64,000 bases of DNA, taken from positions 405,409 through 469,408 of the forward strand of contig NZ_LR027602.1 of assembly GCF_900605495.1 (NCBI RefSeq). The letters are read 5' to 3'. The notes below the pieces were generated by a model. That model saw only the letters and a list, made by a program, of their open reading frames with translations, was not told where the DNA came from and made no database searches. The stretch is from Bacilliculturomica massiliensis (lineage in GTDB: Bacteria > Bacillota > Clostridia > Peptostreptococcales > Anaerovoracaceae). A program made the translations under genes and the position numbers. Shown piece after piece: positions 8,308 to 18,200 of the stretch (position 1 is the stretch's first letter; every line of letters begins with the position of its first letter).

Positions 8308-10121
8308 TGGAGATGGGAAATCCGACCCGGTATGGAAAGAACGGGGCTCTGGGAAAAGCGCTTGTAGTCGCGGCTGCTGCCGCGCTGCTGCTTCTGGTTC
8401 CGTGGGAAGGCTGCTTTGGGGCGGACTGGGCTTCCTCTGTGATGAACAGCGACGAAGCGTGTCCGGCCGTGCGGATCCCGGGGACAGGCGGAGCGGGAAA
8501 CGAAGCGGGAAACGGAGCAAACGAAGCGGGAAACGAAGAGCCGGTCAGCAGCCTGCCGCGCCTGCAGCGGCAGGCAGAGACGCTGCCCGACGAATCCGCC
8601 GCGCTGCATCTGACGGCGGTGAACCTGCCGGAGACAAAGCACGGACCCGGCAGTCTGGAGATCTCCCTGCAGATCTCCGCCGGGAGCCATTTTAAGACCG
8701 CGGGCATTCTGCTGGAATACGACTATTCCAAACTGCGCCCCATCGCCTGGGATAAGGAGCAGACGCCCATCCTCGTGCCCGATCTGTCTGAGATCCGGGA
8801 GACGGCGGAACGGGAGGAGCCGGGAAGCACGGCGGCGGCTCCTGCGGGATCCATCGAGGAGGCGGCGCTGGCCTGGAGACGGGCTGCGGTGCTGGAGACG
8901 AAGGCGCCGGGCTGGGTATCGGCAAAGCCCGCCCTGTCCTATCGCAGCGGGGATAAAGGCTATCTGTATCTGGGAGCGGAGCAGATCAGGGCGGTGCCCA
9001 CGGAGAAGGATGCGGCGGCGGCCACGGTGCGGTTTGCCTATGCGAAAGGGGTGATCCCCTCGAAGGACTACGTGGCCAGCGCTTTGAATTTTGTGGAGAC
9101 GCGGGCGGACATGAAGGTAGCTTACGCTTCGCCGGTCAGGGGAAGCGCGCTGTATCAGAGCGAGGATCCGGAGACGGGAGAGACGCGGATCTATTCCCAT
9201 AAAGCGCTTTTGCGGACGGAAAGCGGTTCGGTGCGAGAAGATACGGGGGTGCCGGCGGGAGAGAAACTGGCGGCGGGGGCCATCAATGTCTTTACATACG
9301 TACAGGAGGGAAAGACCGTGGACGTCCGGCCCACGGAGACGAAGGATTACGTGAGTGTGACATTCTACGACTGGGACGACACGCTGCTGGGGACGCGGAT
9401 CGTGGCCAAGGGGGAGGGGAGTCTGATCGACCCGAACCTGCCGGAGAACCGCAAGGAATATGTGAATGAAGACGGGACGGCGAAGTACACGGACGGGGAG
9501 CTCGCGGCCATGGGTGTAGCGCCGCTGGCGCCGGAGGGGAACGTGCTGACGGGAGGACAGGACCCAGACGGGGCGGCGGTGACGGCCATCAACAAGGCGG
9601 GGTACCGCTACGCGGGCTGGGTGGATCACAGCGGGACGTCCACGCCGGACGTGGGGATCGGCGCGGCGGCCGGACAGACCATAGAAGGAAATGGACAGGA
9701 ACTGGCGGCGCTGGAGGGACTGACGGAGAACCGTGTGTTGCGGGCCGCTTATGACGAGGCGAGCGGCGAAGGGCCAGGGAACGAACGGATCTATTACGCC
9801 ATTACTCATTCGGAATTTGAACCATTGGGTGAGTCAAGCATCCGGACATGGATAACTGTTTCCAGACCGCCGGATGTGAGAAGGAGCGAATGCGGGATCA
9901 CGCTTATGATGTCTCTGCGGCCTTACCAGTTAGGGGAGAGCAGAATACAAATTGAATTGGGAAATACGGATGCGGAAACGTTTGAGTTGGTGCTTCCGAA
10001 GAATGCAGGTGAAACCTACAATCCGCGCAATGCGGTGACCTGCGTACTGCAGAATCACGCCGGCGATGTACTGAGCTGGCCGGATAATATAGCGGCTGCC
10101 GAAATGCGGGCGGCCAGGTGA
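8307..10121 (+). CDS. Secreted cohesin-like protein (paralogue of the gene at 13716)
   Basis: About 604 residues from ATG 8307; a GTG at 8304 in the same frame is the alternative. A hydrophobic signal segment (LVVAAAAALLLLVPW) is followed by a low-complexity GNEAGN linker. Residues about 95-310 are cohesin-like (SLEISLQIS, GILLEYDYSKLRPI, GDKGYLYLGAEQ). From about residue 350 comes an unrecognised domain beginning FYDWDDTLLGTRIVAKGEGSL, with a KAGYRYAGWVDHSGTSTPDV core. The same two-part layout occurs in the protein at 13716. No anchor is visible, so it presumably associates with partners. The last 360 nt are less GC-rich than the rest. Confidence 0.8.
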   Translation: MEMGNPTRYGKNGALGKALVVAAAAALLLLVPWEGCFGADWASSVMNSDEACPAVRIPGTGGAGNEAGNGANEAGNEEPVSSLPRLQRQAETLPDESAALHLTAVNLPETKHGPGSLEISLQISAGSHFKTAGILLEYDYSKLRPIAWDKEQTPILVPDLSEIRETAEREEPGSTAAAPAGSIEEAALAWRRAAVLETKAPGWVSAKPALSYRSGDKGYLYLGAEQIRAVPTEKDAAAATVRFAYAKGVIPSKDYVASALNFVETRADMKVAYASPVRGSALYQSEDPETGETRIYSHKALLRTESGSVREDTGVPAGEKLAAGAINVFTYVQEGKTVDVRPTETKDYVSVTFYDWDDTLLGTRIVAKGEGSLIDPNLPENRKEYVNEDGTAKYTDGELAAMGVAPLAPEGNVLTGGQDPDGAAVTAINKAGYRYAGWVDHSGTSTPDVGIGAAAGQTIEGNGQELAALEGLTENRVLRAAYDEASGEGPGNERIYYAITHSEFEPLGESSIRTWITVSRPPDVRRSECGITLMMSLRPYQLGESRIQIELGNTDAETFELVLPKNAGETYNPRNAVTCVLQNHAGDVLSWPDNIAAAEMRAAR

Positions 10122-10160
10122 GAAAGAAACAGTTACGGTGAGGAAAGGAAAAGAAAGCAG

Positions 10161-11258
10161 ATGAGACAAACTGGAAGAGTTGTGCTGTGCTCACTGATCA
10201 GTGCGGTGGTGTTTTTTACAGGCGTAGTCTGCGCCGTTGCGGAGACTCCTTTTATTGGAGTGGTGCCGGGAACCGATACGGGGATCAGAGAGATTTCGCA
10301 GCTTACGATAATTGGGGACGGATTGGATGGACTTTGCCTTGCAGCGGAAGGCACCACGGAAGACACGGACACTGTAGTGCATATGGTGCTGATCGGTACC
10401 AGCGGGGAGGAGACCACCTGTACGATGCCTACGGTGGGAAACAGAACTTCCGAACTGCTGTGCTATCCGGGGATCGGGCTGAGCTTTAAGGACGGTTATT
10501 ATATGGCGGCCTTTATCGACACGTATCATTCTGTCAAGGTCAGCGAGACGGTGGAGAAAGGTTACCGGATCTATTTTGAAATTAAAGACAATGTGGTACA
10601 GCCTGGCTGGAAGGACAAGACCGAAACGGCCGGGAACCACGAGGAAGGATCCGATCCGCCCCAGACGGTCATCACATCAGGAGGGGTGACAGTCGGACCC
10701 GAATGTTCCGATATGAAGGGGCATTGGGCGGAGCAGGAGATACGGGCGCTGCTGGAAAAAGGTATCGTGACAGGGTATCAGGACGGAACCTTTCGTCCGG
10801 ACAGCAGGGTCACCCGTGCGGAGTTTTCTCAGATAATCCATCAGGCTTTTGCGATCAATGCGGGCGCAGAAAAAGGAAAATTTATCGATGTGAAAACAGG
10901 CGACTGGTATTATGCGGCGGTCATGTCTCTGTGCAATGCCGGCATTGTCAGCGGAACGGATGCCGGGCATTTTTCTCCGGACGATGATATCACCCGGGAA
11001 CAGATGGCCTTTATTTTAAAGGGGACGGCCGAAAACATAAAATTGGATTTAGCGATCAAACGCAATTATAAACCGTTTAGAGATGATTCTGCAGTATCAG
11101 ATTATGCAAAGGAGGCAGTAAGGACAATGTATCAGGCGGGTATCGTCAACGGCGTGGCGGATGAAGCTGCGGACGGATACCGCTATTTACCAAAAGAGGG
11201 GGCGACAAGAGCGGAAGTGGCGACGATTGTGATGAAGTTGCTAAATCAATCTGAGTAA
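10161..11258 (+). CDS. SLH-anchored surface protein with a shared N-terminal domain
   Basis: 365 residues with a signal peptide at about 1-28. Residues about 35-150 form a domain also found in the proteins at 11283 and 15238, ending GYRIYFEIKDNVVQPGW. Three SLH modules follow: about 182-232 (GHWAEQEIRALLEKGI, GYQDGTFRPDSRVTRAE), 240-292 (DWYYAAVMSLCNAGI) and 305-362 (AVRTMYQAGIVNGVADEAADG, EGATRAEV). It is short, essentially a one-domain head on a wall anchor. It ends the first dockerin/cohesin-like/SLH triplet. Confidence 0.88.
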   Translation: MRQTGRVVLCSLISAVVFFTGVVCAVAETPFIGVVPGTDTGIREISQLTIIGDGLDGLCLAAEGTTEDTDTVVHMVLIGTSGEETTCTMPTVGNRTSELLCYPGIGLSFKDGYYMAAFIDTYHSVKVSETVEKGYRIYFEIKDNVVQPGWKDKTETAGNHEEGSDPPQTVITSGGVTVGPECSDMKGHWAEQEIRALLEKGIVTGYQDGTFRPDSRVTRAEFSQIIHQAFAINAGAEKGKFIDVKTGDWYYAAVMSLCNAGIVSGTDAGHFSPDDDITREQMAFILKGTAENIKLDLAIKRNYKPFRDDSAVSDYAKEAVRTMYQAGIVNGVADEAADGYRYLPKEGATRAEVATIVMKLLNQSE

Positions 11259-11282
11259 AAGAAAGGAAGGAGATAAGTTGAT

Positions 11283-13697
11283 ATGAGAGCCAATGTCAAA
11301 AAAGCGGTGAGTTTCGTATTGGCCTTATCGTTATGCCTGACTCTGAACGCAGGGTATGTGGCTGCGGCAGAAGAAGGAGCGGATGCCCAATTGACCGGTA
11401 TTCAGGTTCGGCCGGATTCATCCGGCATCGACCAGATTACGAATATTTCACTGGTCGATGATGGATCCGGATCGGTGAACCTCGCAGTGGAAGGCACACT
11501 TGTAGATAAGGGGAGAAGTAAATATACCGTCGACTTATATTTATACAGCGCCGGGGGGCTTCAGACTGCAAATGTAACAAAAGAAGACACCACAGATATG
11601 ATCTTCAGCGGGCTGGTGTCGGAGCTGCCGCCCGACATGATTGAAAGCGATGGGAGCGGGGGCATGAAAGCGAAGGACGGTTACCTTACGCTGTATGTCT
11701 TTGAGCATCGGGCGATATCGGGGTCGGATGAAGAATTGATCGCCGCAAGCGCATGCAAAGTGGTAGTCGAGGTAAAGGATGGAATGATCGGGGGGGAGGA
11801 TGACGTTCCGCCCTGGGAAGACCCGCGGGAAGAATATGAGCTTTCTTCTTCGCCCTCGGCACTGCAGCTTCAGGACTACGTTTACGGAGCGGCGGAGGAA
11901 GATTCTGCAACGGTCACATTGCAGAATTCCGGCTGGGAAGCGCTGAATAATATCAGCGTCACTGTCTCCGGAGAAGGGATCGCTGTTTCGCCGGAGGAAA
12001 ATGTAACGGTGCTGAACAGCGGAAGGACCGTGGATTATACTGTCACTCAGGTCATGGGCCTGACGCCCGGAGCATACAGCGCGGAACTGCTGTTCCGTTC
12101 GGACAGCATCGCGACAGATCCAGCGCTGACTGTTCCGGTATCGTTTTCGGTGGAAAAAGCCACTCAGCCGGCCGTTATGGGCGTGGGTGCAGAGGCGGCC
12201 CAGACAAAGGGAGGGCAGGGCAGACTTACCGGTCTGACCACAGATGCGGCGTATGAGATCTACGATGGTGAAAACTACACCACCTGGACGGGGATCCTGG
12301 TGGACGCTGACGGGACCTGCTCTGTCTCTCCAGGAAGCTATCAGATCCGCTATGCAGGTAATGAATTCTATCTGCCCGGCGAGGTGGACGAACCCGTAGA
12401 GGTGTTGGACTGCTATGCGTTCGACGATTTCACGATCTCCGATATGCAGGCTGGAGTACAGACCGATTACGATGTGACGCAGCATGTATCGGGAGGCGTA
12501 GGAACGAAGATCTACAGCAGGGTTTCAGGAGAACTTCCCGACGGCCTGGAGCTGACCACAGCGGGCAGCATTTCCGGCAAGGCGCAGGTAGTGACCAGCG
12601 GCAGCTTTACGGCGACCCTGCAGGTAGTCGATGAAGCCGGAGCAACGCGCGCAGCGCTGATGACGATAGAAGGACTGACAAAAGGCGATCAGGCTACGCC
12701 GGAGGCGCTGCAGTTAGATGCGACAGATTCAGTCGTCATCATTGAGAACTGGTCGGAAGCACAGAGCTATGCCATCAGCACCGCCGGAGCACTGACGGCA
12801 GATCTGTTGGACTGGACCACTTTTGCAGCGGTGGAGGACGCAAAATATGAAAATCTCAGCCGAAACACATCGTATTTTGTGTATACCATGCTGCCGGAGA
12901 GCGAACTCTTAAACGCTTCTCCGCTTACGTATTCCGGGATCAAAACGGATAAGACCAGTGTAGCCGCCGTTGTTGTTTCCGGCACGGGACTGGTCAACAC
13001 GAGTCTGACGGCTGTCGTCTCTCCGGCAGGTGCGACGGCAGCATATCAGTGGCTTGATGAAAACATGGACGCGATCCCGTCGGCAACGGGAGCTTCATTC
13101 ACGCCGGGTCCCGCCTACAGCGGCCGGTACATCTACGTACAGGCGGAAGGAAAAGGAGACTTTGCGGGAATCGTGACCAGCCCTGCTTTTCTTGTGGGCG
13201 GCAAGAGCGTTGACCTGAGCATGAGCACCTATAATCCGGGCGTGCCGATCCGGGCCACGCTGACCAGCCGGGACGGGACGGCGACGCTGTCCGCTCTCAG
13301 CACAACCAGCAGTGGGATCGGCAAAGCAGAGCAGACGATTCTCATCGAGAGAGTCAATCCCGGCAAGACCTACGACCTGCTGCTGGAAAAGCCGGGTTAT
13401 ACGAGCCTGATGATCACCGACATTAAAGTGGAAGATACGGACCTTACGGTGGCGGTGACAGACGCTATGAAGATGTACTGCGGGGATTTCAACGGGGATA
13501 ATTCCGTGCGGCTGGAGGACCGGGCGATCATGCTTCAAAGCAGGTATTTCGGAAAAGCAGTGAGCGACGCGGTCTCCGCCATGCTGGACATCGACGGGGA
13601 CGGTTTCGTCAAATTCAATGATCTGGCTATCTTGATGTCTGCAGAGAATTACGGGAAAGACGGTCTGGCAATACCGTATTCCAACTCTGGAATTTAG
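11283..13697 (+). CDS. Secreted protein with Ig-like domains and C-terminal dockerin-like pair
   Basis: 804 residues; AAGGAG ribosome site and a signal peptide ending near AAAEEGADA. The N-terminal domain (about 30-165: IDQITNISLVDDG, then KDGYLTLYVFEHRA, then VEVKDGMIGG) is homologous to that of the SLH proteins at 10161 and 15238. Beta-rich Ig-like repeats fill the middle, including a putative-Ig type LPDGLELTTAGSISG. An X-module-like domain (VNPGKTYDLLLEKPGYTSLMI) precedes calcium loops DFNGDNSVRLED (about 733) and DIDGDGFVKFND (about 766), ending AENYGK. It opens the second dockerin/cohesin-like/SLH triplet. Confidence 0.8.
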   Translation: MRANVKKAVSFVLALSLCLTLNAGYVAAAEEGADAQLTGIQVRPDSSGIDQITNISLVDDGSGSVNLAVEGTLVDKGRSKYTVDLYLYSAGGLQTANVTKEDTTDMIFSGLVSELPPDMIESDGSGGMKAKDGYLTLYVFEHRAISGSDEELIAASACKVVVEVKDGMIGGEDDVPPWEDPREEYELSSSPSALQLQDYVYGAAEEDSATVTLQNSGWEALNNISVTVSGEGIAVSPEENVTVLNSGRTVDYTVTQVMGLTPGAYSAELLFRSDSIATDPALTVPVSFSVEKATQPAVMGVGAEAAQTKGGQGRLTGLTTDAAYEIYDGENYTTWTGILVDADGTCSVSPGSYQIRYAGNEFYLPGEVDEPVEVLDCYAFDDFTISDMQAGVQTDYDVTQHVSGGVGTKIYSRVSGELPDGLELTTAGSISGKAQVVTSGSFTATLQVVDEAGATRAALMTIEGLTKGDQATPEALQLDATDSVVIIENWSEAQSYAISTAGALTADLLDWTTFAAVEDAKYENLSRNTSYFVYTMLPESELLNASPLTYSGIKTDKTSVAAVVVSGTGLVNTSLTAVVSPAGATAAYQWLDENMDAIPSATGASFTPGPAYSGRYIYVQAEGKGDFAGIVTSPAFLVGGKSVDLSMSTYNPGVPIRATLTSRDGTATLSALSTTSSGIGKAEQTILIERVNPGKTYDLLLEKPGYTSLMITDIKVEDTDLTVAVTDAMKMYCGDFNGDNSVRLEDRAIMLQSRYFGKAVSDAVSAMLDIDGDGFVKFNDLAILMSAENYGKDGLAIPYSNSGI

Positions 13698-13715
13698 TAA
13701 AAGGAGGAAAATGTG

Positions 13716-15215
13716 ATGCATAGAAAAGCGATAGCGGCGCTGCTTGCAGTGTTGATGATTTTGGGAATGAGCCCTGTGTTTTGCTTTGCAGACGCACTGG
13801 ACAACCCCGGTGTTTTCATCACTGTCAACGACATAAAGGGCGAGACGATGGAAGTGGCGGTCAAGATCAAAGGCGGTACGGACAGCTCGTTCAAAGCAGT
13901 GGGAACGGTTTTGGAATACAACGCGGCGCAGTTGGAGTTAGTGCGCTGGTCGACAACGGCTGCCATCGAGCTGAATAACGTAGACACGGCAAAAGATGGA
14001 TGGGCCGCAGCAAAGGCAGTGGAAAGCGTATCGCCGGAGATCGTATCCGGAAAACCGGCGATGGCGTTTACCAGCAACGGCAAAGGTTATCTGTACATGG
14101 GAGCGGAGGCGGCGGTGGCCCAGCAGTTTGAGCAGGACCAGCAGCTGGTGACCGTGCGCTTCAGATATCAGCCCGGAGCCAGCTTTGACACGGCGAAGGA
14201 AAGTATCAAGTACGTGACCGACGACGAGGTGGCGTTTTATTCGCCGGTAAAAGGCCAGATGATCTATCAGGCGGAGAACCCGGCCACAGGAGCGTATAAA
14301 TTTTATTATTTAAGACCGCTTACCATCAGCGACAGCGGAGATGTGACGGTGGACGACGCGCCGCCGGCCGGGGGGCAGACTATACCCACGCCGGAGAATG
14401 AGGTGAAGACCAGCGATGCCGCCATATCTGCAGGTACGGGGACAGCAGATCCGGATGATTTCGTATCTTATACATTTTACGATTGGGACGGGACTCTGTT
14501 GGGGACCCGGGTCGTGGCAAAGAATACGGGAAGTCTGATCGACCCTAATACCGATGAAAACAGAGCGACATACGAAGGAAAGAGCGAAGCTGAATTGACA
14601 GCCCTGGGCGCAGCTCCCATCGTACCTTACGGAGAAAAGCTTGAAAATGCAGATAAGAGCGTGAGCACCATCAATAAGGCAGGCTATTCCTATGCGGGAT
14701 GGGTGGATTTTGATCAGACGTCCACGCCGGATGTGTCGAGAGACGAGGAGGATGGTCAGACGATCACAGGCTCGGGAGGGACGCTGGTGCCGCTGACCGG
14801 AGCGTCCGAGAATAAGGTGCTCAGGGCTGCTTACAACGAAATAAAGTACGCGGACGGCGGAATTGGCTGGATGGATTATGACGATGACAACATCTATCTG
14901 ATCGAGCACTCTCCGTTTAAAGCTTCCGGTATGTCATATGTAAAATCGACGATCACTGTAAAACGCGCCAACACGTCAAGACGCAGCGCGGATGGGATCT
15001 ATCTGACGCTCTCGCTTCGTCCCCGGGGTTTGGGCGAAACGAGATTAAATATAAATCTGGGAGACTCTGATCTGGAAACGTACGAGCTGGTCATGCCTAA
15101 ACTGGCCTATCAGACTTATGCCAATCAGGCTGTAACGCTGACACTGTTCAGCAACGGCGGATTGACGCTGAGTGATCCGGAGAACATCGGAGCTTCTGAA
15201 ATGCAGGTAAATTAG
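13716..15215 (+). CDS. Secreted cohesin-like protein (paralogue of the gene at 8307)
   Basis: About 499 residues. ATG 13716 is chosen because AAAGGAGG ends 9 bases upstream; an in-frame GTG lies at 13713. The signal peptide ends near CFADA. Residues about 30-190 are cohesin-like (MEVAVKIKGG, GTVLEYNAAQLELVRW, GKGYLYMGAEA, LVTVRFRYQPG). From about 250 comes the same unrecognised domain as in the paralogue (FYDWDGTLLGTRVVAKNTGSL, NKAGYSYAGWVDFDQTSTPDV) and a shared beta-rich tail (LSLRPRGLGETRLNINLGDSD). Confidence 0.8.
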   Translation: MHRKAIAALLAVLMILGMSPVFCFADALDNPGVFITVNDIKGETMEVAVKIKGGTDSSFKAVGTVLEYNAAQLELVRWSTTAAIELNNVDTAKDGWAAAKAVESVSPEIVSGKPAMAFTSNGKGYLYMGAEAAVAQQFEQDQQLVTVRFRYQPGASFDTAKESIKYVTDDEVAFYSPVKGQMIYQAENPATGAYKFYYLRPLTISDSGDVTVDDAPPAGGQTIPTPENEVKTSDAAISAGTGTADPDDFVSYTFYDWDGTLLGTRVVAKNTGSLIDPNTDENRATYEGKSEAELTALGAAPIVPYGEKLENADKSVSTINKAGYSYAGWVDFDQTSTPDVSRDEEDGQTITGSGGTLVPLTGASENKVLRAAYNEIKYADGGIGWMDYDDDNIYLIEHSPFKASGMSYVKSTITVKRANTSRRSADGIYLTLSLRPRGLGETRLNINLGDSDLETYELVMPKLAYQTYANQAVTLTLFSNGGLTLSDPENIGASEMQVN

Positions 15216-15237
15216 TTTGAGGAAGAAAGGAGATAGT

Positions 15238-18200
15238 ATGAAGAAACTATGGAAGAGGCCCGTAAGCTTTCTTCTGGTCCTGATTCTCCTGGTGACGATG
15301 AATGCAGGAGCGGTCTTTGCCGCCCCTGCAGACTATATCATCGGCACAAGAGCGAGAGCAGCGAGCGGGATCGTAGAGATATCGGACATACAGGTGCATA
15401 ATAACGCAACTGATCCTGTTGAAGATTATGTGTTGGTGATAACGGGAACGGCCGTCAGGTCGAAACCGACTGTAAGAGTGTTCATATACGATGAAGATTA
15501 TAATTTTGGATCGTTCTCGGAAACATGCAGCACGCCGGATTTTACCACTTCGGTAATCGCCCCGGTGGGCGGAAAATTTTCCGACGGCTTATATCAGGTG
15601 GGAATCGTCGATCCGCGTAAATTAGACGTAGATCAACACGCGATCATCGAACAGGGGTATCTGATCACGTTCGAGGTAGTTGACAATGTGGTCCAGCCCG
15701 GCTGGGATGTACTTCTGCTGGAATCTTCCGCAGAGATCACGGCCGGCGACGTCACGCCGGCGACTACGGAAGCGGCGCTGAACAGCAGCGTCACCTTCAC
15801 GGTAGGGGACGTGACCACAGTGGGCGGCGTAACGCCTCTGGCTCCGGAACAGCCGGACTATACGCTGGAGTATCAGTGGATGTTCCAGGAAAAGGGAAAG
15901 ACTACCTTCACGACGCTGTCTGCAATGACGGCCGCAGCGCTCACCATCGATACTGTAACTGCGGGTTCTTTCGGATCCTATCAGTGTGTGGTCTCCTACA
16001 CGGAGACAGGGAAATCGCCTTCCACGGCCACGGCGAAAGCCGCGGTGCTGACCGCTGCAAAAGCAGATCCGAACCTGGCTGTAGACAGCAGCGTCAAGGA
16101 TCAGGAAGTGACATACAACGGACAAGGCCAGGGCGTCGCCCCGGGTACGGCCACCACCAGCGCCGACTCCATCACTTATACCTATGCCACAACGGCGGCG
16201 CTGGCAGTGGGGACGGAATCTTTTGACGGTCCGCTGCCGTTGACAGCGGGCAAATATGCGGTAGTCGCCCACTCTCTGGAAACTGACTTTTATAAAGGGG
16301 CCACGGTGGGAGGTATTACTCTGACCATCACTCCCGGGGCGCAGACGCTGACAGGAACCGCGGGACAGGTATCCATCGGAAGCACGCTGGATCTGACCAC
16401 CTGTGTGACCGGCAAAGCGGCAGGTGCGGATCTGACCTTCCGCATCGACGACAGCGCGGACAGTACGGGGGCCGTCCTGGATCCAGACGGCAAGACGCTG
16501 AAGGACGCCACTACCACAGGAGCGGTGACCGTCTACGTCAGCGCATCCGCTGTCACCGGAAAATACAACGCTTCGCCGGAGATCAGCTTTACCGTCAACG
16601 TCAATGAAGGCGAAGCCGTGACCGTGGGCGCGGTCTCCACCCTGGGCGGCAAGACCTATGCGCCCGGCGGAGTCCGTCTGGGAGATATCCTCATCAGCCC
16701 GGTTCCGGCGGTGACCGCCGTAAACGGCGGAGCGCCCGTGAAGGGCCAGTGGAGCTGGAGCGCTCCGGAGACCACGCTGGGCGCGGTGACCGCGGCGAAT
16801 CAGACCGCGGTGTTCACACCGGCTCCGGCAGGTGAAAACAACGGGGTCGTCTATGCGGGAACCACCGTTCAGATCCCGGTGACCGTGGACAAGGCCGTGC
16901 CTGCGCTGACGCTGACCCTGTCGCCTGCAGCTGTAGGCTACGGCGGCACGGCGGCGGCCATCGCAGAGCTGAGCTGCAGCACGGATTCCTCCGTAACGTT
17001 GACCTATACCAGCGCCGACACAGGTAAGGCGACCATCGATACAGACGGCAACATCACTGCGGTGAGCAAGGGCGCGGTGAACATCACGGCCAGCTTCGCA
17101 GGCGACGCCAACTATCAGGCGGTGAGCAGCAGCGCCGTCTTCACCGTTCAGGCGGAACCGGACGCGCCGGCTCTGACGCTGACCGCGGGAGATAAGAAGC
17201 TGACCGCCAACTGGACCAGACCCAATGACAACGGATCGGAGATCACCGGCTACACCCTGCTTTTCAAATACCAGGGCGTGGTGTCCACCGAACCGGCGGT
17301 CAAATATGAATACGGCAGCCAGTCCATTACGACCACAGGCGGCATCGACGCGATCGGGGGGTATGCCTCCGGCGGCGCATTCTATGTGAGCGAGGGCGGC
17401 ATTGAGCATCTGGTGACCACCAGCGCGGCCATCCACGAGATCCAGGGCGAGGTGACGGTGACGAAGACCGCGGTGAAGACCGCCACGTCCTACACGCTGG
17501 ATCCGGCCACCAACGATCTGGAATATAAGGTGTCCCTCTTTGCCACCAACGCCATCGGCGACGGTCCGTTCTCCAATGAAGCCAAAGCCACGCCCAAAGC
17601 CGGAAACAGCGGAAGCAGCGGCGGCCACGGCGGCGGAGGCGGAGGCGGCGGTTCTGCCGTCACCCAGAGCTACACCGTCGAATTCAAGGCCGGAGCCCAC
17701 GGAACGCTGGAGGGCAAGGCCAGTCTCTCCGTGGAGAAAGACGGGAAGATCAAGAATGCGCCGGAAGTGAAGGCGGACAAGGGCTACGTCTTCCTGGGCT
17801 GGAGCGCGGACGGCAAGACCGTCATCGACCTGAGCCAGTATAAGGTAACGGGCAAAGTGACGCTGACCGCTCTGTACCAGAAGGGAAGCGGCTACATCGA
17901 GGGCTATGCGGACGGGACCTTCCGCCCGGACAACAACATGACCAGAGCGGAGGTGGCCACGGTGCTGGCCAAGCTGTCCAAGGGCTTTGACAGTGAGAAG
18001 AGCTACACCGGAGACTTCACCGACGTGGGAAGCGACTGGTACAGGGACTTTGTGAACTACGCGGCGTCGAACAACATCTTCTCCGGGTACAAGGACGGAA
18101 GCTTCCGTCCGGACAACCGGATCACCAGAGCGGAATTCGCAGCCTGCCTGGCCAACTTCATGGGCATCAGCGGCCAGGGGAGCAGCAGCTTCACCGACGC

